Notes: generated by a model not told the origin, from the letters alone. Shown: positions 1 to 7,854, counted from the stretch's first letter. The stretch is 64,000 bases of DNA from Aphodousia faecalis (GCA_018712705.1 DVGM01000009.1:7784-71783); one strand, 5' to 3'. Numbers and translations are program-made.

Positions 1-474
1 GGCTTTAAAGTGACCATCCACGCTGGAGAATTCGGCTGTCACTGGAGAAACATTGAAACCGCCATGAAGCTTCTTAAAGCTGATCGACTCGATCACTGCT
101 ACACCATCATTGATAATCCGGAATTGGTGGAAGAAGTGAAAAAAGCCGGCTTAATTATCACGGTCGTTCCGACCAATTCTTACTACTTGCGCACATTTAG
201 TGATGAGGAATGGGCACTTAAACAACCCATTCGTAAGATGGTTCCGATGGGACTTCGCGTGCATCCGAATACGGACGATCCGACCATGCACCATGTCAAC
301 GCCACTCAAACATGGATGTTGATGTATAACTTCCTCAATTTCACGGTCAGTGACTTAAAGGCTTTCATGCTAAATGGTATTGATGGTGCTTGGATTGACG
401 AAGAAACAAAACAAAAATGGAAGCGTGAATGGAGCGAGGAATTTGATCGTTTAGCGGAAAAATTCCCAGGCTAA
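1..474 (+). CDS. adenosine deaminase family protein, C-terminal part (cut by window start)
   Basis: The frame is open from the first base, so the start lies outside the window; 157 residues remain. Family motifs of the metal-dependent adenosine/AMP deaminase amidohydrolases are visible: a THAGE-like catalytic Glu motif (TIHAGE) near the left end, and NTDDP with the paired Asp residues that bind the metal and substrate. In place of the usual RIGHG motif it has RLDHCY, and PTNSYYL replaces PTSN, so substrate specificity may differ from classical adenosine deaminase. By family, it would hydrolytically deaminate adenosine or a related purine in the cytoplasm. A terminator follows directly. Family assignment is firm; the exact substrate is not. 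Confidence 0.82.
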   Translation, partial: GFKVTIHAGEFGCHWRNIETAMKLLKADRLDHCYTIIDNPELVEEVKKAGLIITVVPTNSYYLRTFSDEEWALKQPIRKMVPMGLRVHPNTDDPTMHHVNATQTWMLMYNFLNFTVSDLKAFMLNGIDGAWIDEETKQKWKREWSEEFDRLAEKFPG

Positions 475-496
475 AACAACACGTTTAAGATCACCG

Positions 497-528
497 GGCC
501 ACCTTCAAACAGGTGGCCTTTCCTTTTT
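497..528 (+). terminator. intrinsic terminator after deaminase gene
   Basis: Perfect 8-bp stem GGCCACCT/AGGTGGCC with a 6-nt loop, followed by a T-rich run, 22 bases after the stop codon. Confidence 0.8.
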
Positions 529-640
529 CCACCTAGGCCAAAGCCACTAGTCAATAGGAAAATAATTTCGCCTATTGTTTTGTACTCTGCTACACTGGGA
601 ACATGTTCGAACTATCGAACGGTGTTTTAGGAGAGTCATC

Positions 641-778
641 ATGCTAGTACGCATAGACCGGTATGTAGCCAAACGAAATTATTGTCAACTTTTAGACTGC
701 AACGTTTTGCGCTCTCACACCACCTCCTCCTCACACTCATCATCTACCTCCACTACATCAACGGGCGCTTCCTGCTAA
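641..778 (+). CDS. short Ser/Thr-rich ORF, putative leader peptide
   Basis: A 45-codon ORF starts with ATG eight bases after a TTAGGAGA Shine-Dalgarno match. Its last 19 residues are almost all Thr and Ser (HTTSSSHSSSTSTTSTGASC at the end). I recognise no protein family. A stretch of one or two codon types like this is typical of ribosome-mediated attenuation leaders. A small A/T-rich hairpin with a T run lies at 868-890, between this ORF and the membrane-protein genes at 1028. That it senses Ser/Thr supply is inference; it could also be a chance ORF. A TTG start at 575 would extend it but lacks a ribosome site. Confidence 0.35.
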   Translation: MLVRIDRYVAKRNYCQLLDCNVLRSHTTSSSHSSSTSTTSTGASC

Positions 779-867
779 GGATGCACGATTGAACAAAGGC
801 TTTGTGATAGCCCACTCGCCCAGAGTCAAAAATCACAGTTTCCAACTTTTAACAATTTAACTTTCTC

Positions 868-890
868 AAAAGACCAAAGTCTTTTTAGGC
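868..890 (+). promoter_or_regulatory. A/T-rich hairpin with T run, possible attenuator
   Basis: Stem AAAAGAC/GTCTTTT with a CAAA loop, followed directly by T residues, 90 bases after the stop of the Ser/Thr-rich ORF and 138 bases before the next gene. The stem is weak (two G-C pairs), so terminator activity is uncertain. Confidence 0.3.
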
Positions 891-1027
891 ATTTTTGTAA
901 GTGTCTCTAAAAGTACTTCCATTAGGGCTAAAAGTATTTAAACACTCCCCTAATCGCTGAGAAAGACACAGCAAAGACTTTTTCTCCTACGGTAAAGGGC
1001 CTTTGCAATAAAAGAAAAGGACATATC

Positions 1028-1825
1028 ATGCAAAAGATCGCAAACTTTAAATTGCATATATTGGCCCTCATCGTCGTGGTGATAGCCGAAGCCATCGGTA
1101 CGCAGAAATTCGGACTCGTTGTGATGCTGCCTTTGCTGTTTGCATTGGTTATCGGCGGCATCATCAGTTTGCCGCGTCTGCACATTTTGAATAAATCGCA
1201 AATGGACAGGGCAGCCAAATTCATGCCGATTGCCATGCTTGTTTTAATTGCCAAGATCGGTCTGGATATCGGTCCGAATCTGGAAATTTTGCTCAATTCC
1301 GGTTGGGCACTCATCATGCAGGAATTCGGCCACTTCTTCGGCACCCTTATTTTCGGTCTCCCCGTCGCCCTACTTTTGAAAATGAAGCGTGAAGCCATCG
1401 GTGCCTGCTATTCCATTGACCGGGAAGCCAATGTCGCCATCATCGGTGAAAAATTTGGATTAGACAGTGCAGAAGGTCGCGGGGTAATGGGTATGTACAT
1501 CTGCGGTACCGTTTTCGGCGCATTGTGGATTTCTTTATTGGCCGGTGTTATTGCCCAATTAGACATTTTCCATCCGCACGCTTTGGCCATGGGCGCCGGT
1601 ATTGGTTCGGCCAGTATGATGGCCGCAGGCGTTGGTTCGATTGTCGCCTCCTATCCGCATGAAGCGCAGCTGGTTCAAGCGTACGCTGCCGCAGCCAATC
1701 TGATGACCTCGATTCTCGGCATTTACTTCGCACTCTTTGTTTCGCTGCCGGTCACGATCAAAATCTACGAATTCTTTACCGGCGACAAGCGTGTTGAAAA
1801 CAAAAACGCCCAAGCTGAAATTTAA
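1028..1825 (+). CDS. DUF3100-like membrane protein, first gene of a pair
   Basis: A 265-residue inner-membrane protein with about seven hydrophobic segments (roughly residues 9-25, 28-47, 67-84, 103-120, 160-182, 188-211 and 219-242). It resembles DUF3100-type proteins of unknown function; I base this on pattern recognition and am moderately sure. It starts at ATG after AAAAGG. The next gene, also a membrane protein, begins 34 bases after its stop and has its own ribosome site; an M20 amidohydrolase follows. The context suggests a two-component carrier that imports the amide or acylated amino acid which the hydrolase cleaves, but no substrate can be read from the sequence. Confidence 0.6.
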   Translation: MQKIANFKLHILALIVVVIAEAIGTQKFGLVVMLPLLFALVIGGIISLPRLHILNKSQMDRAAKFMPIAMLVLIAKIGLDIGPNLEILLNSGWALIMQEFGHFFGTLIFGLPVALLLKMKREAIGACYSIDREANVAIIGEKFGLDSAEGRGVMGMYICGTVFGALWISLLAGVIAQLDIFHPHALAMGAGIGSASMMAAGVGSIVASYPHEAQLVQAYAAAANLMTSILGIYFALFVSLPVTIKIYEFFTGDKRVENKNAQAEI

Positions 1826-1859
1826 TCAGGCAACCTAACGAACGGAAAAGGAAAATATC

Positions 1860-2324
1860 ATGTTAGCTTATCTCGAAAAAATGAAAGACATCCTGTTTAT
1901 TCTGGTTGTGACGGCTGCCTATTCTGTCATCGCACATACGGTCGGCAGCAACGGCGATTTAGCAGCCGGTTCGATCGGTGCTCTTGTCTTGGTCGTTATT
2001 ACGGTTATCGGTATTGTCATCAGTTGGCTGCCGGGCTTTAAGATGCTTCCCATGGTGTTTTGGGTCTCGATTGTCGCGGTTGTTGTCTCCATGCCGCAAT
2101 TTCCCCTGAGTGATTGGATTCTGGCTCAGACGAAAAATGTCGGCTTTTTATCGATTACGACGCCCATTCTTGCTTACGGCGGCCTATGCTTAGGCAAGGA
2201 TCTACAAGCTTTCAAGCAACTGTCTTGGCGCATCGTTCCGGTCGCTTTGGCAGTTGCCGCCGGCAGCTTCATCTGTGCCACGGCTTTGGCTGAATTGATG
2301 CTGCATCTGGAAGGTATTTTCTAA
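1860..2324 (+). CDS. small membrane protein, partner of the DUF3100-like protein
   Basis: A 154-residue protein with about five hydrophobic segments (near residues 11-26, 34-57, 62-82, 98-114 and 125-148) and almost no soluble part. A Shine-Dalgarno AAAAGGAAAA precedes the ATG. Its place 34 bases after the DUF3100-like gene and 29 bases before the M20 amidohydrolase indicates one transcription unit. It probably forms a complex with the preceding membrane protein, but this is inferred from gene order alone. I do not recognise a specific family for it. Confidence 0.55.
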   Translation: MLAYLEKMKDILFILVVTAAYSVIAHTVGSNGDLAAGSIGALVLVVITVIGIVISWLPGFKMLPMVFWVSIVAVVVSMPQFPLSDWILAQTKNVGFLSITTPILAYGGLCLGKDLQAFKQLSWRIVPVALAVAAGSFICATALAELMLHLEGIF

Positions 2325-2353
2325 AGAATTCTTTGAATGAAAGGAAGGTTCAA

Positions 2354-3670
2354 ATGAATAAAGCGCAATTAAAAGAAGCGGTCTGCAAGGCCATAGATGC
2401 CCGCTTTGAAGATGTTGAAAAATTGGCAATGGACATCTTTGCTGAGCCTGAACTTGGCTTTAAGGAACAAAAGACCTCTGCCAAAGTAAAAGCTACCTTT
2501 GATGCCCTTGGCCTAGCCCATACGGATGGTTGGGGCATCACGGGTGTGAAGGCTCGTGTCAAAGGGAAAAAGTCTCGCAAAACTGTTGCGCTTTTGGGCG
2601 AACTCGATGCCATTGTCTGCCGGGATCACCCGAACGCTGATCCTGTGACGGGCGCGGCTCACTGCTGTGGTCACAACGTACAAATCGGCAATCTTCTTGC
2701 AGTAGCCATGGCCTTTAAAGATGCCGACATCATGAAGTACCTTGACGGTGATGTCGTCTTTTTCGCAGTGCCTGCCGAAGAATACGTGGAAATTGACTAT
2801 CGCAACGGTCTTCGCGAAAAAGGCCAACTGCGTTATTTAGGCGGTAAAGCGGAAATCATTGCTCAAGGCGGCTTTGATGATGTGGACATGGCCATGCAGA
2901 TGCACGTGGACCCGACTGACAATCCCAATGGAGAATTCCAGGTGGGAGCAAGTTGCAACGGCTTCATCGGTAAATTAATCGAGTACCGCGGTAAGGCCGC
3001 TCACGCTGCCGGCGCTCCCGATAAAGGGGTTAACGCCTTAAATGCGGCCATGATGGGTGTGATGGGTGTCAATGCCATTCGTGAAACGTTCCGTGATGAC
3101 GACTGTGTTCGTTTCCACCCGATCATTAACGCCGGGGGTGACCTGGTTAATGTCATCCCTGATCGCGTAAAGATGGAAAGCTATGTGCGCGCAGCCAAGC
3201 TTGATGCGCTCACCCGATACAACAAAGCCATCAATCGTGCGCTTAAGGCCGGGGGCGACGCCATTGGAGCCAGTTGTGAAATTCAAGATTTACCCGGCTA
3301 CTTACCGTTGCGCCCCGATGAAAACTTCCGCGATGTATTGAGAGCGAACGCTCAGGAAGTATTCGGAAAGGAAAATGTGGTTGAAGGCGTTCACTCTGCA
3401 GGCTCTACCGACATGGGCGATGTGTCGCATTTGATGCCTGTCGTGCATCCCTGGGTGGGCTGCGTAAAGGGCGTCTTACATGGTGCAAGCTACAACTTCG
3501 ACAATAAGGAAGCGGGCTTAAAGAAGACGGCAAAAGTATTGGCCATGACCATCATTGATTTACTGGCCGATGATGCACAAGAAGCCCAACGCATTTGCGA
3601 CAACTTTAAACCTGTCTTAACGAAAGAAAGCTATTGCGAATACATGGACTCCATCTCCAAAGCCCATTAG
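2354..3670 (+). CDS. M20 family amidohydrolase (AbgB-like)
   Basis: A 438-residue metallo-amidohydrolase of peptidase family M20. Visible motifs are GELDAI (about residues 82-87), CGHN (105-108), PAEEY (140-144) and STDMGDVSH (near 352), matching the metal-binding layout of AbgB-type p-aminobenzoyl-glutamate hydrolase subunits and related N-acyl-amino-acid amidohydrolases. The ATG at 2354 is chosen because GAAAGGAAGG lies just upstream; a TTG at 2333 would add seven residues but has no such site. Last gene of the operon with the two membrane proteins, ended by a terminator. A second M20 enzyme (AbgA-like) lies at 5392, so the two may act on related substrates. The true substrate is unknown. 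Confidence 0.85.
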   Translation: MNKAQLKEAVCKAIDARFEDVEKLAMDIFAEPELGFKEQKTSAKVKATFDALGLAHTDGWGITGVKARVKGKKSRKTVALLGELDAIVCRDHPNADPVTGAAHCCGHNVQIGNLLAVAMAFKDADIMKYLDGDVVFFAVPAEEYVEIDYRNGLREKGQLRYLGGKAEIIAQGGFDDVDMAMQMHVDPTDNPNGEFQVGASCNGFIGKLIEYRGKAAHAAGAPDKGVNALNAAMMGVMGVNAIRETFRDDDCVRFHPIINAGGDLVNVIPDRVKMESYVRAAKLDALTRYNKAINRALKAGGDAIGASCEIQDLPGYLPLRPDENFRDVLRANAQEVFGKENVVEGVHSAGSTDMGDVSHLMPVVHPWVGCVKGVLHGASYNFDNKEAGLKKTAKVLAMTIIDLLADDAQEAQRICDNFKPVLTKESYCEYMDSISKAH

Positions 3671-3688
3671 TTCCTTCAAAATAGTGAC

Positions 3689-3726
3689 AAGTGGCCGACA
3701 GTTTCCCCTGGCGGCCACTTTTTTGG
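3689..3726 (+). terminator. intrinsic terminator after AbgB-like gene
   Basis: 8-bp stem AAGTGGCC/GGCCACTT followed by a run of six or more T residues. Confidence 0.85.
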
Positions 3727-3913
3727 ATTCGAGAACAAAATTGTTTTAAGCCCATTTTTGAAATAATTTTTTAGTAGATACTACTCAGAAAAACTTATCA
3801 ATTAGGGTTTTCAATCATTTCGACTAAACGGATATTCAGCGAAGATACGCCTTGAAAAACGTTTATCAAACGTTCCCCCTTTTTTTGTATTTGCCTTTCA
3901 CGAGGAGCTTACG

Positions 3914-5293
3914 ATGACCGGCATTGTTATCGTTATTATCTCTGTTGTGGCAGCGGCATACCTCATCGTTAAGAAGTATTACGCTCCGGGTGCCCTGCTG
4001 TTTGTAGGTCTTATCACCCTTGCCGTTGTGACACTTATTTCTCCCGATCCTATTCTCACCGGTAAGAAAGCCACTCATTTGGCCGGCTTGGATGTTATTC
4101 AGATCGTGACCAACCTCTTGCAAAGCCGCGCTGCCGGCCTTGGCATGAACATCATGATCATTGGTGGCTTTGCCTCCTATATGGATCGTATCGGCGCAGC
4201 CGGCGCTCTTGTCCGCTTGAGCGTTAAACCGCTGTCTTATATGCATTCGCCCTACTTGATCATGGTATTGGGTACGATGATCAGCATCGCCTTGAATGTA
4301 TTTATTCCGTCTGCAGCCGGCTTGGCGCTGTTGCTCATGGTTTCGATGTACCCGATCCTTTTAGCGGGTGGCGTCTCTCGTCAATCGGCTGCTGCCAGTA
4401 TCGTCATGAGCGGTTGCGTCTGCTTGGGACCGTCCGGTGCCAACAACCTCTTGGGCTCTGAATTGACCAATATGCACGTGATGGACTTCTTCTTGAATGT
4501 CCAATGGATCATCGCCTGGCCTGCATTGATCGTGCTTTTCATTTCCCACTATTTCATCCAACAATGGTTTGATAAGCGCGATCTCGCCAGTGGCAAAATC
4601 ACCAAGGAAGACTTCCTCGCCACTGCTTCTAGCGCTGAAAGCAAGCAACCTGACGCTCCCGCTTTCTATGCATTCTTCCCGTTGATTCCGGTGATCATGC
4701 TCTTTGTATTCTCACCCTTGATGTACAAAGGCATTCGCATGGAAGTGGTGACCGCGCTCTTGTGCTCAACCCTTTTTGCTTTGGTTATTCACGGCATTCG
4801 CACTCGCAGCCTCAAGGAATGCTTGGCTTCGCTTAAGGCTTTTGCTCAAGGCATGGGCAAGGTGTTCACCTCAACCGTGTTCTTAATCGTGTGCGCCGAA
4901 GTGTTCGCTCAAGGCTTGACGAAATCCGGCGGTATCGACACGATCATTCAAGCGGTCTCCAGCATGGATGCGGGTGCTATCGCCCTTTACACCGCCATGG
5001 TCGTCATCGTCGCTTTGGCCTCTTTTGTGACGGGGTCGGGCAACGCCTCGTTCTTTAGCTTCGCTCCGATGATTCCGGATGCTGCTTTAACCGTTGGCGC
5101 CAACGCTGCCTTCATGATTTCGCCCCTGCAATTGATCAGCGGCATCATGCGTTCTTCAAGTCCTGTGGCTGGCGTCACCATTGCCGTCTCAGGTTTAAGT
5201 GGTTTGGATCCGTTCGTGGTGGTTCGCCGCTCCATCCCCGTCATGTTCTTGACTGGTATCGCGGTCTACTTCAGCGCCATGATTCATATTTAA
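3914..5293 (+). CDS. dcuC: DcuC-family C4-dicarboxylate transporter
   Basis: A 459-residue polytopic inner-membrane protein, close to the usual DcuC length (about 460). Family features include an SPYLIM segment, the TGSGNASF motif near residue 375, and the SPVAGV motif near the C-terminus. DcuC carriers exchange or export C4-dicarboxylates, mainly succinate efflux during anaerobic fumarate respiration or fermentation. It is flanked by two M20 amidohydrolase genes, so a different substrate, such as an acidic acylated amino acid, is possible. The 190-base upstream region holds an AACGTTT-ATC-AAACGTT palindrome (3858-3874) but no clear FNR box. A terminator follows at 5318. Confidence 0.85.
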   Translation: MTGIVIVIISVVAAAYLIVKKYYAPGALLFVGLITLAVVTLISPDPILTGKKATHLAGLDVIQIVTNLLQSRAAGLGMNIMIIGGFASYMDRIGAAGALVRLSVKPLSYMHSPYLIMVLGTMISIALNVFIPSAAGLALLLMVSMYPILLAGGVSRQSAAASIVMSGCVCLGPSGANNLLGSELTNMHVMDFFLNVQWIIAWPALIVLFISHYFIQQWFDKRDLASGKITKEDFLATASSAESKQPDAPAFYAFFPLIPVIMLFVFSPLMYKGIRMEVVTALLCSTLFALVIHGIRTRSLKECLASLKAFAQGMGKVFTSTVFLIVCAEVFAQGLTKSGGIDTIIQAVSSMDAGAIALYTAMVVIVALASFVTGSGNASFFSFAPMIPDAALTVGANAAFMISPLQLISGIMRSSSPVAGVTIAVSGLSGLDPFVVVRRSIPVMFLTGIAVYFSAMIHI

Positions 5294-5317
5294 CGGTTAA
5301 AAACTTATGGAAACAAG

Positions 5318-5361
5318 CACCACCCGAAGAACAAATGACATCTCGGGTGGTGTTTTCGTTT
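5318..5361 (+). terminator. intrinsic terminator after dcuC
   Basis: Perfect 10-bp stem CACCACCCGA/TCGGGTGGTG followed by TTTTCGTTTT. Confidence 0.85.
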
Positions 5362-5391
5362 TGAACATTGTTCATTGATAGGAAGTAGAAA

Positions 5392-6669
5392 ATGGATAAA
5401 ACAATTTTTGACGAAATGATCGCCACTCGTCGTCATTTGCATACCATTCCGGAAGAAGGCTGGACGGAGTTTGAAACAACCTATTTGGTTGCTCAGCGCT
5501 TAAAAGAATTGGGTTACACCGATATCCGTTTGGGCACCCAAATTATCAATCCTGAAAACGTCTTGGGCCGCAACGAAAAGACAGTCGCTGAAGCCATTAA
5601 ACGCGCCGAGGGCCATGGAGTTCCTCATGAATTCATCGAAAAAATTGAAGGCTACACCGGCTGCGTTGCCGTTTTAAACACCGGTCGTCCCGGCCCTGTC
5701 ACCGCCTTCCGTTTTGACATGGACTGCAATCCTGTCGAAGAAACCGACGATCCTGATCACGCTCCTAATCGTTTGGGATTCCGCTCCACTCATCCGGGTT
5801 TCATGCACGCTTGCGGCCACGATGGTCATACCGCCCTGGGCCTTGCTGTCGCTCGCTGGTTGATGGAACACAAAGACGAGCTTAAAGGTACTTTCAAACT
5901 CATCTATCAGCCTGCCGAAGAAGGTGTTCGCGGAGCCGTGGCTATCGTCGGTTCCGGTGTCTTGGATGATGTAGACATCATCGTAGGCTCTCACTGTGGC
6001 GGCAAGGTCAAGTTGGGAGAAGTCGGCTTAGTGCACAAGGGAGTCCTTGCCAGCACCAAATTTGATATCTATTTCAAAGGCACGCCCTCACATGCCGGCA
6101 ACAATCCTCACAAAGGCCACAGTGCCCTGTTGGCAGCCAGTGCTACCGCCATGATGATTGTGGGCATTCCGCGCCATGGCGAAGGCGCCTCTCGTGTTGC
6201 TGTCGGCAGACTGGTTGCCGGTGAAGGCCGCAACGTCACGCCTGTTCACGCTTATATGCAAACAGAAGTACGAGGCGAAACGGCAGAGATCAACGATTAC
6301 CTTTGCCAAAAAATTGAACATATCGTCAAAGGTAATGCCGAGTCTTATGAAGTTGAAGGTCGGATTGAGAAAGTGGGCGAAGCCACAACGATTATCGAGT
6401 GCCCGGAAGTACTCAATGATCTCAAAGAAATTGCCAAGGGCATTCCTGAAGTCAGCAACGTGGTTGATCTCTGCTCGCCCGCCGGCAGTGAAGACTTCAC
6501 CATGATGTTGCGCCGAGTGGTAGAACGAGGCGGCGTTGGCGGCATGTTCCGCTGGGGCTGCAACCATCACGGCCACCATCGCTCAGACTTCGATTTGCAA
6601 GACACGCAATCCATGCCGATTGGCTTTGAGGTCTTTACCCGTTACGCAAAGAAAGTTAACGGAATCTAA
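5392..6669 (+). CDS. M20 family amidohydrolase (AbgA-like)
   Basis: A 425-residue zinc or manganese amidohydrolase that looks like AbgA, the other subunit type of p-aminobenzoyl-glutamate hydrolase (about 436 residues). Motifs are MHACGHDGHT (about 138-147) and PAEEG (174-178), which carry metal ligands and the catalytic Glu, then SHAGNNPHKGHSALLAA in the dimerisation domain, and GSEDFTMM near the end. A ribosome site GGAAG precedes the ATG. It has its own terminators upstream and downstream, so it is probably a single-gene unit. With the AbgB-like gene at 2354 it might rebuild an AbgAB-like pair split around dcuC; this is inference. Confidence 0.87.
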   Translation: MDKTIFDEMIATRRHLHTIPEEGWTEFETTYLVAQRLKELGYTDIRLGTQIINPENVLGRNEKTVAEAIKRAEGHGVPHEFIEKIEGYTGCVAVLNTGRPGPVTAFRFDMDCNPVEETDDPDHAPNRLGFRSTHPGFMHACGHDGHTALGLAVARWLMEHKDELKGTFKLIYQPAEEGVRGAVAIVGSGVLDDVDIIVGSHCGGKVKLGEVGLVHKGVLASTKFDIYFKGTPSHAGNNPHKGHSALLAASATAMMIVGIPRHGEGASRVAVGRLVAGEGRNVTPVHAYMQTEVRGETAEINDYLCQKIEHIVKGNAESYEVEGRIEKVGEATTIIECPEVLNDLKEIAKGIPEVSNVVDLCSPAGSEDFTMMLRRVVERGGVGGMFRWGCNHHGHHRSDFDLQDTQSMPIGFEVFTRYAKKVNGI

Positions 6670-6687
6670 CGCTCCTTTTCTTTGACC

Positions 6688-6723
6688 AGCTCCCAGAAAA
6701 TGAATTTTTCTGGGAGCTTTTTA
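6688..6723 (+). terminator. intrinsic terminator after AbgA-like gene
   Basis: Perfect 12-bp stem AGCTCCCAGAAA/TTTCTGGGAGCT followed by T residues. Confidence 0.88.
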
Positions 6724-6738
6724 GTCGTCAGAAAAAAT

Positions 6739-6778
6739 AAACGCCTAAAACGCGCGGATGCGAGACAGGCGTTTTTAA
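6739..6778 (-). terminator. bidirectional terminator, ends the mini-NrdD gene
   Basis: 8-bp stem AAACGCCT/AGGCGTTT with T-rich sequence on both strands; on the minus strand it follows the 60-residue gene by 15 bases. Confidence 0.75.
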
Positions 6779-6792
6779 CAAAATAGACAAAC

Positions 6793-6975
6793 TTACTTTC
6801 CTGCTGGCGCCTTTTCGTCCAAGTGGCACTTGCTTTCTACAAAGCACTTGCGTTCATAGAATTCGCCCTTTTTACCGGTATTGAAGGAAGACACCGGGCG
6901 GTGATAGCCCATCACACGCGTCCAAACTTCGCAGGGTTGGCGTTCGCTATCCTTTAATTGCACTTGTTCAGCCAT
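6793..6975 (-). CDS. mini-NrdD: orphan glycyl-radical-domain protein
   Basis: A 60-residue protein that resembles only the very C-terminus of class III anaerobic ribonucleotide reductase NrdD. The segment at residues 20-36 (RVMGYHRPVSSFNTGK) matches the glycyl-radical loop, with Gly23 at the radical position, followed by an EFYERKCF tail. Cysteines are at 15, 44 and 50. The ATG at 6975 has a GGAGAG ribosome site; an upstream in-frame start lacks one. The rest of a normal reductase (about 600 residues) is absent. Two NrdR-like operators lie over its promoter, supporting a link to deoxynucleotide synthesis. Such short proteins are often annotated as NrdD; a role like GrcA, a spare glycyl-radical subunit, is inference. 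Confidence 0.7.
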   Translation of the reverse strand: MAEQVQLKDSERQPCEVWTRVMGYHRPVSSFNTGKKGEFYERKCFVESKCHLDEKAPAGK

Positions 6976-7017
6976 AATTCTCTCCATTCGTTTCAATCTT
7001 TCGGTCAGATCAATATA

Positions 7018-7065
7018 GCACAATAGATAGTGTTCTGTTTAATACTTTTTATCAATATGTTCCAT
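7018..7065 (-). promoter_or_regulatory. tandem NrdR-like boxes over the mini-NrdD promoter
   Basis: Box 1 at 7018-7033 (GCACAATAGATAGTGT) matches the 16-bp NrdR consensus acaCwAtATaTwGtgt at 14 positions. Box 2 at 7050-7065 matches at about 9, including the core CAATAT. The start-to-start distance is 32 bp, about three helical turns, as is usual for NrdR box pairs. On the minus strand a -35-like TTGATA (7055-7050) and a -10-like CACTAT (7032-7027), spaced 17 bp, sit inside the boxes, as expected for repression. The nrdR gene itself is at 47251. Confidence 0.65.
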
Positions 7066-7241
7066 AGTTTATTGACATCATCGCGTTTCAATTAAGAGGT
7101 GTCCGGCTATTTTTTCTTTAATTCTTCCGAGTAAATCTCTATTTTCTCGCGAATCATAATTGTGACGATATACAATTACGGTATTCACAACACCGTTCGA
7201 ATTCTTCGATCGGTTATTTTCTTTTTTCCCGCGGGTGAGAC

Positions 7242-7847
7242 ATGAAATACTTTGATTTTGAACTTCTGGGTATCAAGCGCAAGTTGCCTTTCGTTAAAGT
7301 CGCAGGCAGACTCGCTTTGGCCAGTTTTGTCGTTATTTCCGACACTGAGCTTGTAAAGGCAGCTGCCCCCGAACTTGTTAAGCGCTTGCCTGAAGTGGAT
7401 CTTTTACTCACAGCGGAAGCCAAAGGCATTATTCTTGCCTACGAAATGAGCCGTATCATGGGAATGGAAAATTTTGTTGTCGCCCGCAAGAGCTACAAAC
7501 CCTACATGCAAAATGCACTTTCCCATACCTTACGTTCCGTCACCACGCAAAAAGAACAAACGCTTTGGCTTGATGGACATGAAGCTGAACGTATCCGCGG
7601 TAAACGGGTTGCTATCATTGATGACGTTTTCGCAACGGGTGAATCGCTTGCCGCTGTAGAAGCGCTTGCCACAGCGGCCGGTGCCAAAGTTGTCGCCCGC
7701 GCTGCCATTTTAGCTGAATTGGAATCTGTCGGTAGACCGGATTTGATTTACCTGAAAGAACACTATGTGTTCCGTGCGGAAGATGATGGCACGTTTACAC
7801 CGATCAAAACACTAAAAGAAATGGAAGAGGCAAAGAACGCCAAATAA
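7242..7847 (+). CDS. phosphoribosyltransferase family protein (adenine/xanthine type)
   Basis: A 201-residue type I phosphoribosyltransferase. The PRPP-binding motif VAIIDDVFATGES lies near residues 122-134. Upstream motifs TAEAKGIILAYEMSR and VVARKSYKPYM resemble adenine and xanthine phosphoribosyltransferases (apt/xpt families), which salvage purine bases with PRPP to form nucleoside monophosphates in the cytoplasm. The start follows GGTGAG. It is transcribed away from the mini-NrdD gene, from a 266-bp divergent region, and ends at a bidirectional terminator. A purine-salvage role fits the adenosine-deaminase-like gene at the window start. Base specificity cannot be decided by eye. Confidence 0.8.
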   Translation: MKYFDFELLGIKRKLPFVKVAGRLALASFVVISDTELVKAAAPELVKRLPEVDLLLTAEAKGIILAYEMSRIMGMENFVVARKSYKPYMQNALSHTLRSVTTQKEQTLWLDGHEAERIRGKRVAIIDDVFATGESLAAVEALATAAGAKVVARAAILAELESVGRPDLIYLKEHYVFRAEDDGTFTPIKTLKEMEEAKNAK

Positions 7848-7854
7848 AATAAAA

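Noticed and set aside
803..835. TGTGAT and ATCACA inverted repeat as a CRP site
   Set aside because: The halves are 21 bases apart, far from the 6-base spacing of CRP sites.
3858..3874. AACGTTT-ATC-AAACGTT palindrome before dcuC as an FNR site
   Set aside because: The half-sites do not match TTGAT-N4-ATCAA; I could not assign a regulator, so it is only mentioned under dcuC.
6088..6579. 163-codon minus-strand frame
   Set aside because: Antisense to the AbgA-like amidohydrolase, whose motifs are intact.
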